Below are positions 1 to 7,741 of a DNA stretch of 31,394 bases, in pieces. The notes below the pieces were generated by a model. It was not told where the DNA came from. It saw only the letters and a program-made list of their open reading frames with translations, and did not search any database. Each line of letters opens with the position of its first letter. Positions within the stretch are counted from its first letter, which is position 1. Position numbers and translations under genes: made by a program. Source of the stretch: Prevotella sp. UBA3675. GTDB taxonomy: Bacteria; Bacteroidota; Bacteroidia; Bacteroidales; Bacteroidaceae. The stretch is from NCBI GenBank assembly GCA_002372235.1, contig DFJI01000025.1, forward strand, positions 72,946-104,339, written 5' to 3'.

Positions 1-3000
1 ATCATCAAGTCGTGCGACGGCACTCGTTTTTGGGACAAGCAGAACGAGACGTGGGGACTGTATGCAATGGGCAGCGCCGTGCCTGATGTAGATGGCGACG
101 GCATTGTGGACTACCGGCAGCAGACGGTGCGCAACCGTCCGTTCTACGTGTCTGTCATCGACGGCATGACAGGTGCTGAGATTGCATGCAGCGAACTGAA
201 ATACAGCGAGGTTCACGATGGTTCCGACACCTACACGCGCACCAACCGTTCCAGCTACATGAGCGACGGCTATTCGGCCATGGACGGCCACTTCGCCATT
301 GCCTATCTCGACGGCGTTCACCCCTCGCTCATCATGGAGTGTCTGGATCGCGACAACAACAAGACCCACCACAACTATGTATTCACCTGGGACTACGACT
401 GGACCAACGGCACACCCTCCAACTGGCACCACTCCTCCACATGGAGCCGCAACGACAAGCGCCCCTGGCCGGCAGAGTTTCATCAGCTGCGCGTAGGCGA
501 TGTCAACGGCGACGGCTACGACGAGATGCTGCAAGGCGGCTATTCGGTGAATCCGCTGAAGGGATGGTTCTGCTCACCTGGCATCGGTCACGGCGACCGC
601 TTCATCATCAGCGACATTGACCCCGACCGCCCAGGACTGGAAGCCTACGCCATCCAGCAAAGCGACCTCCTGGGACAGTTGCTCTACGACCCGGCCACGG
701 GCTACCGCATCAAGGAGTGGTATCTGCCTTCGGTCTATGATGTGGGGCGCGGTGCCTGTCTCGACATCGATGCCTCACACAAGGGCTACGAGATTCTGAG
801 CTATGTCGATGAGTTCGTGTATGACTGCAAGGGCGAGAAGACAGGCCAGACACGATCAGGCTCAATGTTCGAAGGCATCTGGTGGGACGGCAACCTGCAG
901 CGCGAGTGGATTAACTCGCCTGGCGGCTCGGGCTGGGGCACCAACATGATGGTGACACGGGTGCTGGGCGACCGATTGGCCGAGTTCTCTCAGGAATCGA
1001 GCTGGGCCACTCATGGCGGAACGGGCACCCGTCCGGCCTTCATGGGCGACATCATCGGTGACTGGCGCGAGGAGATTATACTGGCCAATCAGAATGCCGA
1101 TGCCTGCACGGGACTCGTGGGCTATACCACCAACATTCCCACCGACTACAGCATCTACACACTTCAGCAAGACCCGCACTATCGCGGCGACTGCACCACA
1201 CGCGGCTACTATCAGCATCCTAACACGGGCTTCTATCTGGGAGGCGACATGCCCATGCCACCCCTGCCGCCAGTCATGGTGACCGACCTGCGATGGAAGG
1301 GAGGCTCGATCAGCAACGGCTTCACCACGTTCGACATGAAGGAACCTGCCAACTATGCCGACGGGAAGAGCCTCATGTTCGACCTCACGGGCGACAACAG
1401 TGATCACATCATGATTGACACGCCCCTCAATGCCAGTATCATCTATCTGATGAATCCTAAAGGCCACGACTATATCATGCGGAGCACGCGCCAGGGGACT
1501 TCCGAAGGCATGATCACCACTGGAACGGGCTCGCTCGTCAAGTCGATGCAGGGCAAGGCCACTATGATGGGGCACCTGAAGCACACCGGACCGACAATCA
1601 TCAGCGAAGGCACGCTTGAAGTAAGTGGCGAGATTCTCGGCCCCATAGAACTGAGAGCCAAGGGAACCCTTGGCGGTTACGTCACACTGCGCGACACCAT
1701 CACGTTCGAGGGAGCACTCAACTACGAAGGCTGTAGGCTGAAGCCCGGCTTCGACCGTAGCGTAACCGGAAACATCACCTCGAAGAAGAGCATGACCCTT
1801 CCCGGAAATGTATATCTGGAGGTGTCGTGCTACCATCTATTCAACGGCGAAGAAGAGTTTACTGATTGCAACAGACTCATCGTAGAAGGCAATCTCACGT
1901 TCAAGAATACGAACTACATCACCGTGAATCTCCTCGATGACAAAGCCGATGAATACGTGTTGGCTGAATGTACCGGCACGCTCACCTGCGACCCGTCGAG
2001 AATCAAGGTGCGCGGACTGGATGGCATCAACTACGACCTATTTGTCAAGGAGCGACAGCTCGTGCTGCGCATCAATGCCACACGCAGCCCCTCAAACGAC
2101 GTGAAATGGACGGGCAGCGAGTCGAACGTGTGGGACTACAAAACTGAGAACTTCAGCCTGAACGGCAACACAGCCTTCGTGAGCGGCGACCAGGTAGTAT
2201 TCGATGAGAGCGGAGCCAACAAGAGCATCACCATCAACGAGATGATGGTGACCAAGGGTGTCGTCTTCAACGGTGGTGCCTACACCTTCTCGGGCAACGG
2301 TGGTATCTCGGGCGAGGGCGATGTGACCGTGAACAACGGAGCCACCGTCATCTTCAACCTGAAGAACAGTGACTATACTGGCAAGACCATTGTGAACAAG
2401 GGCGGTCAGCTCACTGTTCCGAACTTCTACGACGGTGGACAGAACAGTGCAATGGGAGCTTCGGCCAGTGCAGGCGACAACTGGCAGTTGAACGGCGGCA
2501 GAATGGTGCTGAGCAAGGACAACATGGCGACCAACCGAGTGCTCACCGTCACCGACACAGCCACCATCCGTATTGCACAGGCCAACAGCTCGCTTTCGCT
2601 GAAAGGACAGGTGAAAGGCTCAGGCTATCTGGTGAAGGAAGGCCCCGGACAACTGAACTTCAGCTATGGCGGCGCCAACTCGTTTGCAGGCATCATCGTG
2701 AAGCAGGGCATCATAGCGCAAGGCGCATGGAACAGCACCTTTGGACGAGTGGGCGGCAACATGGTACTGGCAGGAGGAGAGGTCCATCAGATTGACAACA
2801 ACAACAGTTCTACCATGCCTGTGCTGAACCATGTAATCACGGTTCAAGACGGTACGACCAACCGTATTCTGGGTACGTCGCGCGGCAAGATCAACGGCTC
2901 GTTCAAGGGGGCAGGCAACCTGACCATTGAGACGCGCTACGTTCGTTGCGATGTGGGAGCCAGCTTTGCCAATTTCGAAGGCCGTCTAACGGCTGTTGGC

Positions 3001-3936
3001 GGACAGTTCAGGCTGATGAGCAACGTGAACGACATGAGCAAGACACGCCTCAGCGTGGGGGCTGGAACCTACATTGCCCACTTTGCCAGTGGCGGTGGCA
3101 GCGAGGTGGCAGCCACTACGAAGATAGGTGCGCTCTCGTCGGCCTCAACTGCAACCGATGGTGTACTGGGCGGTTCGCAGAGCACCTACCAGATAGGATT
3201 CCTCAATGAGGACACACAGTTCTACGGACAGCTCAAGGCTGCCAGCATTCAGAAGGTTGGCACGGGCAAACTCTCACTGCGCAACGTGGGCCACACCTCC
3301 CCCATCACTGTGAATGGCGGCACGCTCGAGCTCTACAGCACCAGCACAACAGCTATGACCACTGGCACCATCACCGTGGGTCAGGGAGGCACACTGTCGG
3401 GCAACGGACTGGCTTCGAGCGTCATTGTCAACAAAGGGGGAACACTGGCAGCTGGCATCAGTGCTACAGCAGCAGGCACACTGCGTATAGGCACGCTCAC
3501 TATGCGCCAGGGGGCCACCATACGTTGCCTGCTCACCTCCAACAGTAATTCGAAATTCAAGGTAACCGGACGCATCACACACAATAGTGACACACTACTC
3601 GTCGTAGTGCCGAGCACACGCACACTGAGCGAAGGCGATGAAATCGAGGTGTTCACCTCGGGCTTCACTGCCGCCACGGGCGATGTCATTGTGAGATGTG
3701 AATCGGAAGGTCAGAACACCTACGAGTTCGACACATCGACACTCAACACTGACGGTAAGATTCGCGTGAAGACCGTGCTGAGCGGCATCAATGCCATTCT
3801 TACCGATGACTCACTGGTCGATGTATTCAACACAAACGGCATGAAGTTGCGCTCAGCCATTCCTTATCGTGAGGCTTTGCGCACACTTCCTGCCGGTGTC
3901 TATATCATAGGTGGAAAGAAAATCGTAGTGAAATAA
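1..3936 (+). CDS. PL11-like rhamnogalacturonan lyase with PATR repeats and T9SS tail (5' partial)
   Basis: The frame is open from base 1, so the true start lies upstream of the window; the ATG at 67 is internal. The N-terminal part carries features of the PL11 rhamnogalacturonan lyase propeller: DVDGDG near base 85, GDVNGDGYDE near 500, GHGDRF near 590 followed by DIDPDRPGLEAY, and IIGDWREEI near 1050. The family cleaves the pectin backbone by beta-elimination. The second half is rich in Gly, Thr and Asn, with at least three passenger-associated (PATR-like) beta repeats near 2270-2410, 2620-2715 and 3240-3335. The last 35 or so residues (VDVFNTNGMKLR...LPAGVYIIGGKKIVVK) look like a type A T9SS C-terminal sorting domain, so the protein should be secreted or surface-attached. 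The domain reading is firm; the substrate is inferred. Confidence 0.85.
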   Translation: MIKSCDGTRFWDKQNETWGLYAMGSAVPDVDGDGIVDYRQQTVRNRPFYVSVIDGMTGAEIACSELKYSEVHDGSDTYTRTNRSSYMSDGYSAMDGHFAIAYLDGVHPSLIMECLDRDNNKTHHNYVFTWDYDWTNGTPSNWHHSSTWSRNDKRPWPAEFHQLRVGDVNGDGYDEMLQGGYSVNPLKGWFCSPGIGHGDRFIISDIDPDRPGLEAYAIQQSDLLGQLLYDPATGYRIKEWYLPSVYDVGRGACLDIDASHKGYEILSYVDEFVYDCKGEKTGQTRSGSMFEGIWWDGNLQREWINSPGGSGWGTNMMVTRVLGDRLAEFSQESSWATHGGTGTRPAFMGDIIGDWREEIILANQNADACTGLVGYTTNIPTDYSIYTLQQDPHYRGDCTTRGYYQHPNTGFYLGGDMPMPPLPPVMVTDLRWKGGSISNGFTTFDMKEPANYADGKSLMFDLTGDNSDHIMIDTPLNASIIYLMNPKGHDYIMRSTRQGTSEGMITTGTGSLVKSMQGKATMMGHLKHTGPTIISEGTLEVSGEILGPIELRAKGTLGGYVTLRDTITFEGALNYEGCRLKPGFDRSVTGNITSKKSMTLPGNVYLEVSCYHLFNGEEEFTDCNRLIVEGNLTFKNTNYITVNLLDDKADEYVLAECTGTLTCDPSRIKVRGLDGINYDLFVKERQLVLRINATRSPSNDVKWTGSESNVWDYKTENFSLNGNTAFVSGDQVVFDESGANKSITINEMMVTKGVVFNGGAYTFSGNGGISGEGDVTVNNGATVIFNLKNSDYTGKTIVNKGGQLTVPNFYDGGQNSAMGASASAGDNWQLNGGRMVLSKDNMATNRVLTVTDTATIRIAQANSSLSLKGQVKGSGYLVKEGPGQLNFSYGGANSFAGIIVKQGIIAQGAWNSTFGRVGGNMVLAGGEVHQIDNNNSSTMPVLNHVITVQDGTTNRILGTSRGKINGSFKGAGNLTIETRYVRCDVGASFANFEGRLTAVGGQFRLMSNVNDMSKTRLSVGAGTYIAHFASGGGSEVAATTKIGALSSASTATDGVLGGSQSTYQIGFLNEDTQFYGQLKAASIQKVGTGKLSLRNVGHTSPITVNGGTLELYSTSTTAMTTGTITVGQGGTLSGNGLASSVIVNKGGTLAAGISATAAGTLRIGTLTMRQGATIRCLLTSNSNSKFKVTGRITHNSDTLLVVVPSTRTLSEGDEIEVFTSGFTAATGDVIVRCESEGQNTYEFDTSTLNTDGKIRVKTVLSGINAILTDDSLVDVFNTNGMKLRSAIPYREALRTLPAGVYIIGGKKIVVK

Positions 3937-3948
3937 AGAAAAAACGAA

Positions 3949-4035
3949 TCAGGGCCTCACCTGTCCCTCGCCCTCGATGAGCCATTTGTAAGTACAAATC
4001 TCCTCGAGGGCCATGGGACCGCGAGGCCCAAGTTT
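3949..4035 (-). pseudogene. Duplicated 3' end of proA (28 codons plus stop)
   Basis: These 87 bases match the last 87 bases of proA (6470-6556) at 77 of 87 positions, including the TGA stop. The encoded tail (from KLGPRGPMALEE to the end) differs by one residue (V for T). Most base differences are silent, so both copies look as though they evolved under protein-level selection before one was cut off. There is no upstream proA sequence attached: similarity stops sharply at AAGTTT (4035). It is best read as a scar of an insertion or recombination at the end of proA. Confidence 0.85.
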
Positions 4036-4077
4036 AGCTGGTTGTTTTGTCACTTTGTAAAAACAGGTCGTATTTTT

Positions 4078-4108
4078 TTTGCGAAACGAATATAATGACT
4101 TACCTTTG
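4078..4108 (+). promoter_or_regulatory. Bacteroidota-type promoter for the SpoIIE phosphatase gene
   Basis: TTTG at 4078-4081, 19 nt, then TACCTTTG at 4101-4108 matches the -33/-7 consensus (TTTG, 19-21 nt, TAnnTTTG) of the Bacteroidota primary sigma factor. Transcription should start around 4114, leaving a short leader before the ATG at 4130. The promoter lies just outside the truncated proA copy. Confidence 0.75.
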
Positions 4109-4129
4109 CAAACAAAAATAGACGAATTG

Positions 4130-6190
4130 ATGACATTCTGGAAGAAAAAGGCAAGGCCAAAATACGACCGCTCGTTTGCCAAGCGGCTCACATGGAACAT
4201 CATGCTCCGCATGGCCCTGATCATGCTGCTACCCGTATTCCTGCTGTTCTGGTTGGGCTACGCTATTGTTCATTTTGGAGGAGGAGCCTTGTGCAATAGG
4301 CTGTTGGCCGGCGACTACGAGACCATACGGCGCGTGACCTCCGACCTGTATGTGGCAGCCACCAACACGGCTCCCGTAATCGCAGAGAACCTGGACAAGC
4401 CTGACAAGCTGCAGCCTATCATGGACCGGCTGCTGAAGCTGAACCCTTATATCCGAAGCTGTGGCGTCAGCTTCCGCGAGAACTACTACCCGGAGAAGGG
4501 ACGATGGTTCTGCCCCTATGCCGTTCGCCACGGCAAAACATTGACTGCGGCCATGACACTGGGCGGCAGCGGATTCGACTATCTGGAGGCCGACTGGTTC
4601 CAGGAGGCTTTGAGCAGAAAGGAAGGCTTCTGGGGACAGGTATATATCGACACGTTCGACTACAACACCCCCGTGGTGTCGTATCTGTTGCCAATACGTG
4701 ACAGCCGTGACAGCACGGTGGCCGTCTTGGGAGTTGACATGTCGATGAACTGGCTGAAGGAGAAGATAGAAATCAAGTTTGACGAAGACAGAAAAGACAG
4801 TGAAGACAACAAAGACGACGAGTGGGACAGCGAGAAAAAAATCTATAATTTCCTGGTTGACAACACTGGTTTGATACTGCTGCACCCTGACATGCAACGC
4901 ATGGGCCGAAAGCACATACAGGACTATGCAGCCGATCTGCCTGATAACATCATGAAGAATCTGCTGGCACTGAATAAGAATAATGTGGAGAATGTGTTGT
5001 TGGAAGGCGAACGAGTGTGGATGTTCTACCGCCCGGTGAAATACACGAACTGGTCGCTGGTGATGGTGGTGCCGTCTATAATATTCGAAGGTAGTGGCTG
5101 TGTGTTCGGTGGCCTCTCCATCATGATTATCGTGATAGGGCTGCTGGTGGTGTATGTCTCTGGGCGATATACCATCAAGAGAGTCGTTAGGCCGCTGCGC
5201 AGTCTGGCCACATCGGCTGACGAGGTGGCGAAGGGCAATTTCGACACTGTGCTGCCCTATGTCAACAGCCATGACGAGGTGCATCAGCTGCGCGACTCGT
5301 TCGAGAACATGCAGCACTCACTGACCAGCTATGTGGATGAGCTGAAGAAGACGACCATGCAGAAGGCATCGATAGAGAGCGAGCTGAACATTGCACACGG
5401 CATACAGATGAGCATGCTGCCCAAGACGTTCCCACCCTATCCTGAGCGTACAGACATAGACATCTTCGGACAGCTGACACCGGCAAAGGCTGTAGGCGGC
5501 GACCTCTTCGACTTCTATCTGCACGACGAGCACCTGTTCTTCTGCATCGGCGACGTGAGCGGAAAAGGCGTGCCAGCCTCTCTCGTCATGGCCGTCACAC
5601 GTACTCTGTTCCGCAACGTGTCGTCTTATATCTTCAAGCCCGACCTGATTGTAGAGGCCATCAACAGCACCATGAGCGTGGGCAACGAGCTCAGCATGTT
5701 TGTGACGATGTTCGTGGGAGTGCTGGACTTGAAGACTGGGCTGCTTGACTACTGCAATGCGGGCCACGACTCGCCGCTGATGATAGGACAGGGCGTAGAA
5801 TTGCTGCCATGCGATGCCAACCTGCCCATCGGCGTGATGGAGGAATGGCAGTTCACCCTGCAGCAAGCTACCATTGAGCACGGCACGACGATCTTCCTAT
5901 ACACCGACGGACTGAACGAGGCTGAGAACATACGCCACGAGCAGTTCGGCGACGAGCGCATCATGGCGCTGGCCAAGAAGCAGCTCGCTAAAAACAGGCA
6001 TCAGCCTGCCTGCATGATTGGAGAGATGACCAGTGCCGTTCAGCAATTCGTGGGCGATGCCGAACAGAGCGACGACCTCACCATGCTGGCCATACAGTAT
6101 AAAGGGGGTGCTGACGGTGCCGACCCCACATGCGGCAACAATAAGGCTACTGACTGTAGCGGTAGTGCCGACGGTGCTTCAGGTAGCTGA
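4130..6190 (+). CDS. Membrane Cache-HAMP-PP2C (SpoIIE/RsbU-type) serine phosphatase
   Basis: A predicted 686-aa sensor phosphatase. TM1 is near residues 25-48, then a periplasmic Cache-like sensor of about 250 residues, TM2 near 323-345, a HAMP linker (RPLRSLATSADEVAKGNF) to about 376, a short coiled coil, and a PP2C/SpoIIE catalytic domain. Metal-binding motifs are intact: GGDLFDF near 455, IGDVSGKGVPASL, AGHDSPL, YTDGLNEA and SDDLTMLAI near 647. The family dephosphorylates anti-sigma-factor antagonists or similar partners in response to an outside signal; no partner is encoded next to it here. ATG 4130 is preferred to an upstream TTG at 4079 because the promoter -7 box lies between them. 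An acidic/Lys-rich insertion (EDRKDSEDNKDDEWDSEKK) sits in the sensor. Its 3' end overlaps the convergent small gene by 44 bp. Confidence 0.9.
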   Translation: MTFWKKKARPKYDRSFAKRLTWNIMLRMALIMLLPVFLLFWLGYAIVHFGGGALCNRLLAGDYETIRRVTSDLYVAATNTAPVIAENLDKPDKLQPIMDRLLKLNPYIRSCGVSFRENYYPEKGRWFCPYAVRHGKTLTAAMTLGGSGFDYLEADWFQEALSRKEGFWGQVYIDTFDYNTPVVSYLLPIRDSRDSTVAVLGVDMSMNWLKEKIEIKFDEDRKDSEDNKDDEWDSEKKIYNFLVDNTGLILLHPDMQRMGRKHIQDYAADLPDNIMKNLLALNKNNVENVLLEGERVWMFYRPVKYTNWSLVMVVPSIIFEGSGCVFGGLSIMIIVIGLLVVYVSGRYTIKRVVRPLRSLATSADEVAKGNFDTVLPYVNSHDEVHQLRDSFENMQHSLTSYVDELKKTTMQKASIESELNIAHGIQMSMLPKTFPPYPERTDIDIFGQLTPAKAVGGDLFDFYLHDEHLFFCIGDVSGKGVPASLVMAVTRTLFRNVSSYIFKPDLIVEAINSTMSVGNELSMFVTMFVGVLDLKTGLLDYCNAGHDSPLMIGQGVELLPCDANLPIGVMEEWQFTLQQATIEHGTTIFLYTDGLNEAENIRHEQFGDERIMALAKKQLAKNRHQPACMIGEMTSAVQQFVGDAEQSDDLTMLAIQYKGGADGADPTCGNNKATDCSGSADGASGS

Positions 6191-6464
6191 GGTCGTGCTG
6201 ATGGCGGTAGGCTTCCTGCTCGAATCGGAGGTGGTAGTAAGCCTGCATCGGGTCACGGTATTTGACAAAAAGAGCGAGCCACTCTATGCCATACCAGATG
6301 AAGAACGGCAAATAGAGTAGCTCGCGCTGCTGCGCCACATGTATGAGTTCGTGGTTCAGCTCAGTAGCATTCAGTTTCTCAGTGGTCAGGATGATCTCAG
6401 TCAGTGTGATGGCGAGAAACCGTTTGCCAAAGAACAAGCGTTTCACTTGAATGATTTTAGGCAT
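6147..6464 (-). CDS. Small HExxH metallopeptidase-like protein
   Basis: A predicted 105-aa protein starting MPKIIQVKRLFF. It has HELIHVAQQRE (HExxH) followed by a hydrophobic stretch (LPFFIWYGIEWLALFV) and a conserved-looking FEQEAYRHQHDLSYL segment whose Glu could be a third zinc ligand, as in gluzincins. Short proteins with this HExxH...QQRELL...FExEAY pattern occur widely in Bacteroidota and have no firm function. The start at 6464 lies 5 nt past the proA stop, so the two are probably co-transcribed. The reading frame extends upstream to 6629, but that part only shadows proA. Its end overlaps the convergent phosphatase gene. Confidence 0.75.
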   Translation of the reverse strand: MPKIIQVKRLFFGKRFLAITLTEIILTTEKLNATELNHELIHVAQQRELLYLPFFIWYGIEWLALFVKYRDPMQAYYHLRFEQEAYRHQHDLSYLKHRRHYRYSQ

Positions 6465-6469
6465 TGCGG

Positions 6470-6556
6470 TCAGGGTCTTGTCTGTCCTTCGCCCTCGATG
6501 AGCCATTTGTAAGTGCAAATCTCTTCGAGAGCCATAGGGCCGCGAGGCCCAAGTTT
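6470..6556 (-). repeat. Second copy of the 87-bp proA-end direct repeat
   Basis: This is the intact, in-gene copy of the direct repeat whose other copy is at 3949-4035 in the same orientation (77 of 87 bases the same, counted by eye). Together the copies bracket about 2.4 kb that holds the SpoIIE phosphatase gene and the small HExxH gene. Confidence 0.85.
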
Positions 6557-7711
6557 CTGTGTGGAGATGCCAATCTCGGCACCCAGGCCGAACTGCGCGC
6601 CGTCGGTGAACGAGGTGGGCGCATTCCAATAGACGCAGGCGGCATCGACATGGGCCTGGAACTTCCGGGCTGCTTTCTCGTCACGAGTGATGATGGCCTC
6701 GCTGTGTCCGCTGCCATAGCGGTCGATATGTGCCAGCGCCTCTTCTAAAGAGCCAACGGTCTTGACGGCCATCTTGTAGTCCATGAACTCTGTGCCGAAC
6801 GAATCTTCCGTTGCATGCTCCAAGTAGGGATAGTTGCCGCTCAAGAGGCGATAGGCTTCTTCATCGGCATAGATGACCACGTTCTTCGCGGCCAGCTGCT
6901 CACAGAGCATGGGAAGAGCGCCGATGCGGTCACGGTGAATAATCAGGCAGTCGAGCGCGTTGCACACGCTGACGCGGCGCGTCTTCGCATTCATGATGAT
7001 AGCCTTGCCCATCTCCGTGTCGCCGTCGATGTCGAAATAGGTGTTCACCACGCCGGCACCCGTCTCTATCACCGGCACCCGGGCAGTGTCTCTCACAAAG
7101 TCGATCAGCTTGCGCCCGCCACGGGGAATGCAGAGGTCGATATAGCCCACGGCGTTGAGCATCTCGCCGGTGGCCTCGTGAGTGGCTGGCAGCAGGGCCA
7201 CCACATCGCCCGACACGCCGTGGCGCTGCAGCACCTCATGAATGAGCGCCACCTCCTCGCGGTTGCTGCAGTCGGCATCCTTGCCACCTTTCAGCACGCA
7301 GGCATTGCCGCTCTTGAAACAGAGCGAGAACACATCGAACGTGACGTTGGGACGTGCCTCATAGATCATGCCGATGACCCCGAACGGCACACTCACGCGG
7401 TGCAGGCGGAGCCCGTTGGGCAACGTCTTCTGCTTGGTGATGTGGCCTAAGGGCGATGGCAGCGTAGCCACGTTGCGCATGTCGGCAGCAATGTCGCCGA
7501 GCCGTTTCTCGGTCAGCTGCAGCCGGTCGTAGAGCGGATTCTCCTTCGACATCTTCGACAAGTCCTCGGCATTGGCTTTCAGGATTCTCGCCTGGTTCTC
7601 AATGATGGCATCGGCCACGTCCTGCAACACCTTGTTGCGTTGCTCGTCGGTGAGCAGGGCTAAGCTCTTCGAAGCCCGCTTCACCCGTTCAAAAGTCTCA
7701 GTCAGTTGCAT
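6470..7711 (-). CDS. proA: Gamma-glutamyl phosphate reductase ProA
   Basis: A 413-aa aldehyde-dehydrogenase-superfamily enzyme that reduces gamma-glutamyl phosphate to glutamate-5-semialdehyde with NADPH, the second step of proline synthesis. Family landmarks are visible: VPFGVIGMIYEARPNVT near 108-124, KGGKDADCSN near 141-150, NAKTRRVSVCNALDC with the catalytic Cys at 250, and the C-terminal FGLGAEIGISTQKLGPRGPMALEE. Length is normal. The usual partner proB is not adjacent: a small HExxH gene is downstream and rmuC is 30 nt upstream, so proA may be the last-but-one gene of the long minus-strand run. Its final 87 bases are duplicated at 3949-4035. Confidence 0.97.
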   Translation of the reverse strand: MQLTETFERVKRASKSLALLTDEQRNKVLQDVADAIIENQARILKANAEDLSKMSKENPLYDRLQLTEKRLGDIAADMRNVATLPSPLGHITKQKTLPNGLRLHRVSVPFGVIGMIYEARPNVTFDVFSLCFKSGNACVLKGGKDADCSNREEVALIHEVLQRHGVSGDVVALLPATHEATGEMLNAVGYIDLCIPRGGRKLIDFVRDTARVPVIETGAGVVNTYFDIDGDTEMGKAIIMNAKTRRVSVCNALDCLIIHRDRIGALPMLCEQLAAKNVVIYADEEAYRLLSGNYPYLEHATEDSFGTEFMDYKMAVKTVGSLEEALAHIDRYGSGHSEAIITRDEKAARKFQAHVDAACVYWNAPTSFTDGAQFGLGAEIGISTQKLGPRGPMALEEICTYKWLIEGEGQTRP

Positions 7712-7741
7712 ATAAAGTTTGTGTTTAATTGATTCCTTTTT

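Noticed and set aside
862..1836. A 324-codon minus-strand frame opposite the PL11-like gene
   Set aside because: Shadow of a real coding strand; no recognisable domain or start context.
4229..5317. A 362-codon minus-strand frame opposite the SpoIIE phosphatase gene
   Set aside because: His/Gln/Val-rich shadow of a gene with intact Cache, HAMP and PP2C motifs.
6465..6629. N-terminal extension of the small HExxH gene
   Set aside because: The added residues lie over the end of proA in another frame and are basic, disordered-looking shadow sequence; the ATG at 6464 gives a normal compact protein.
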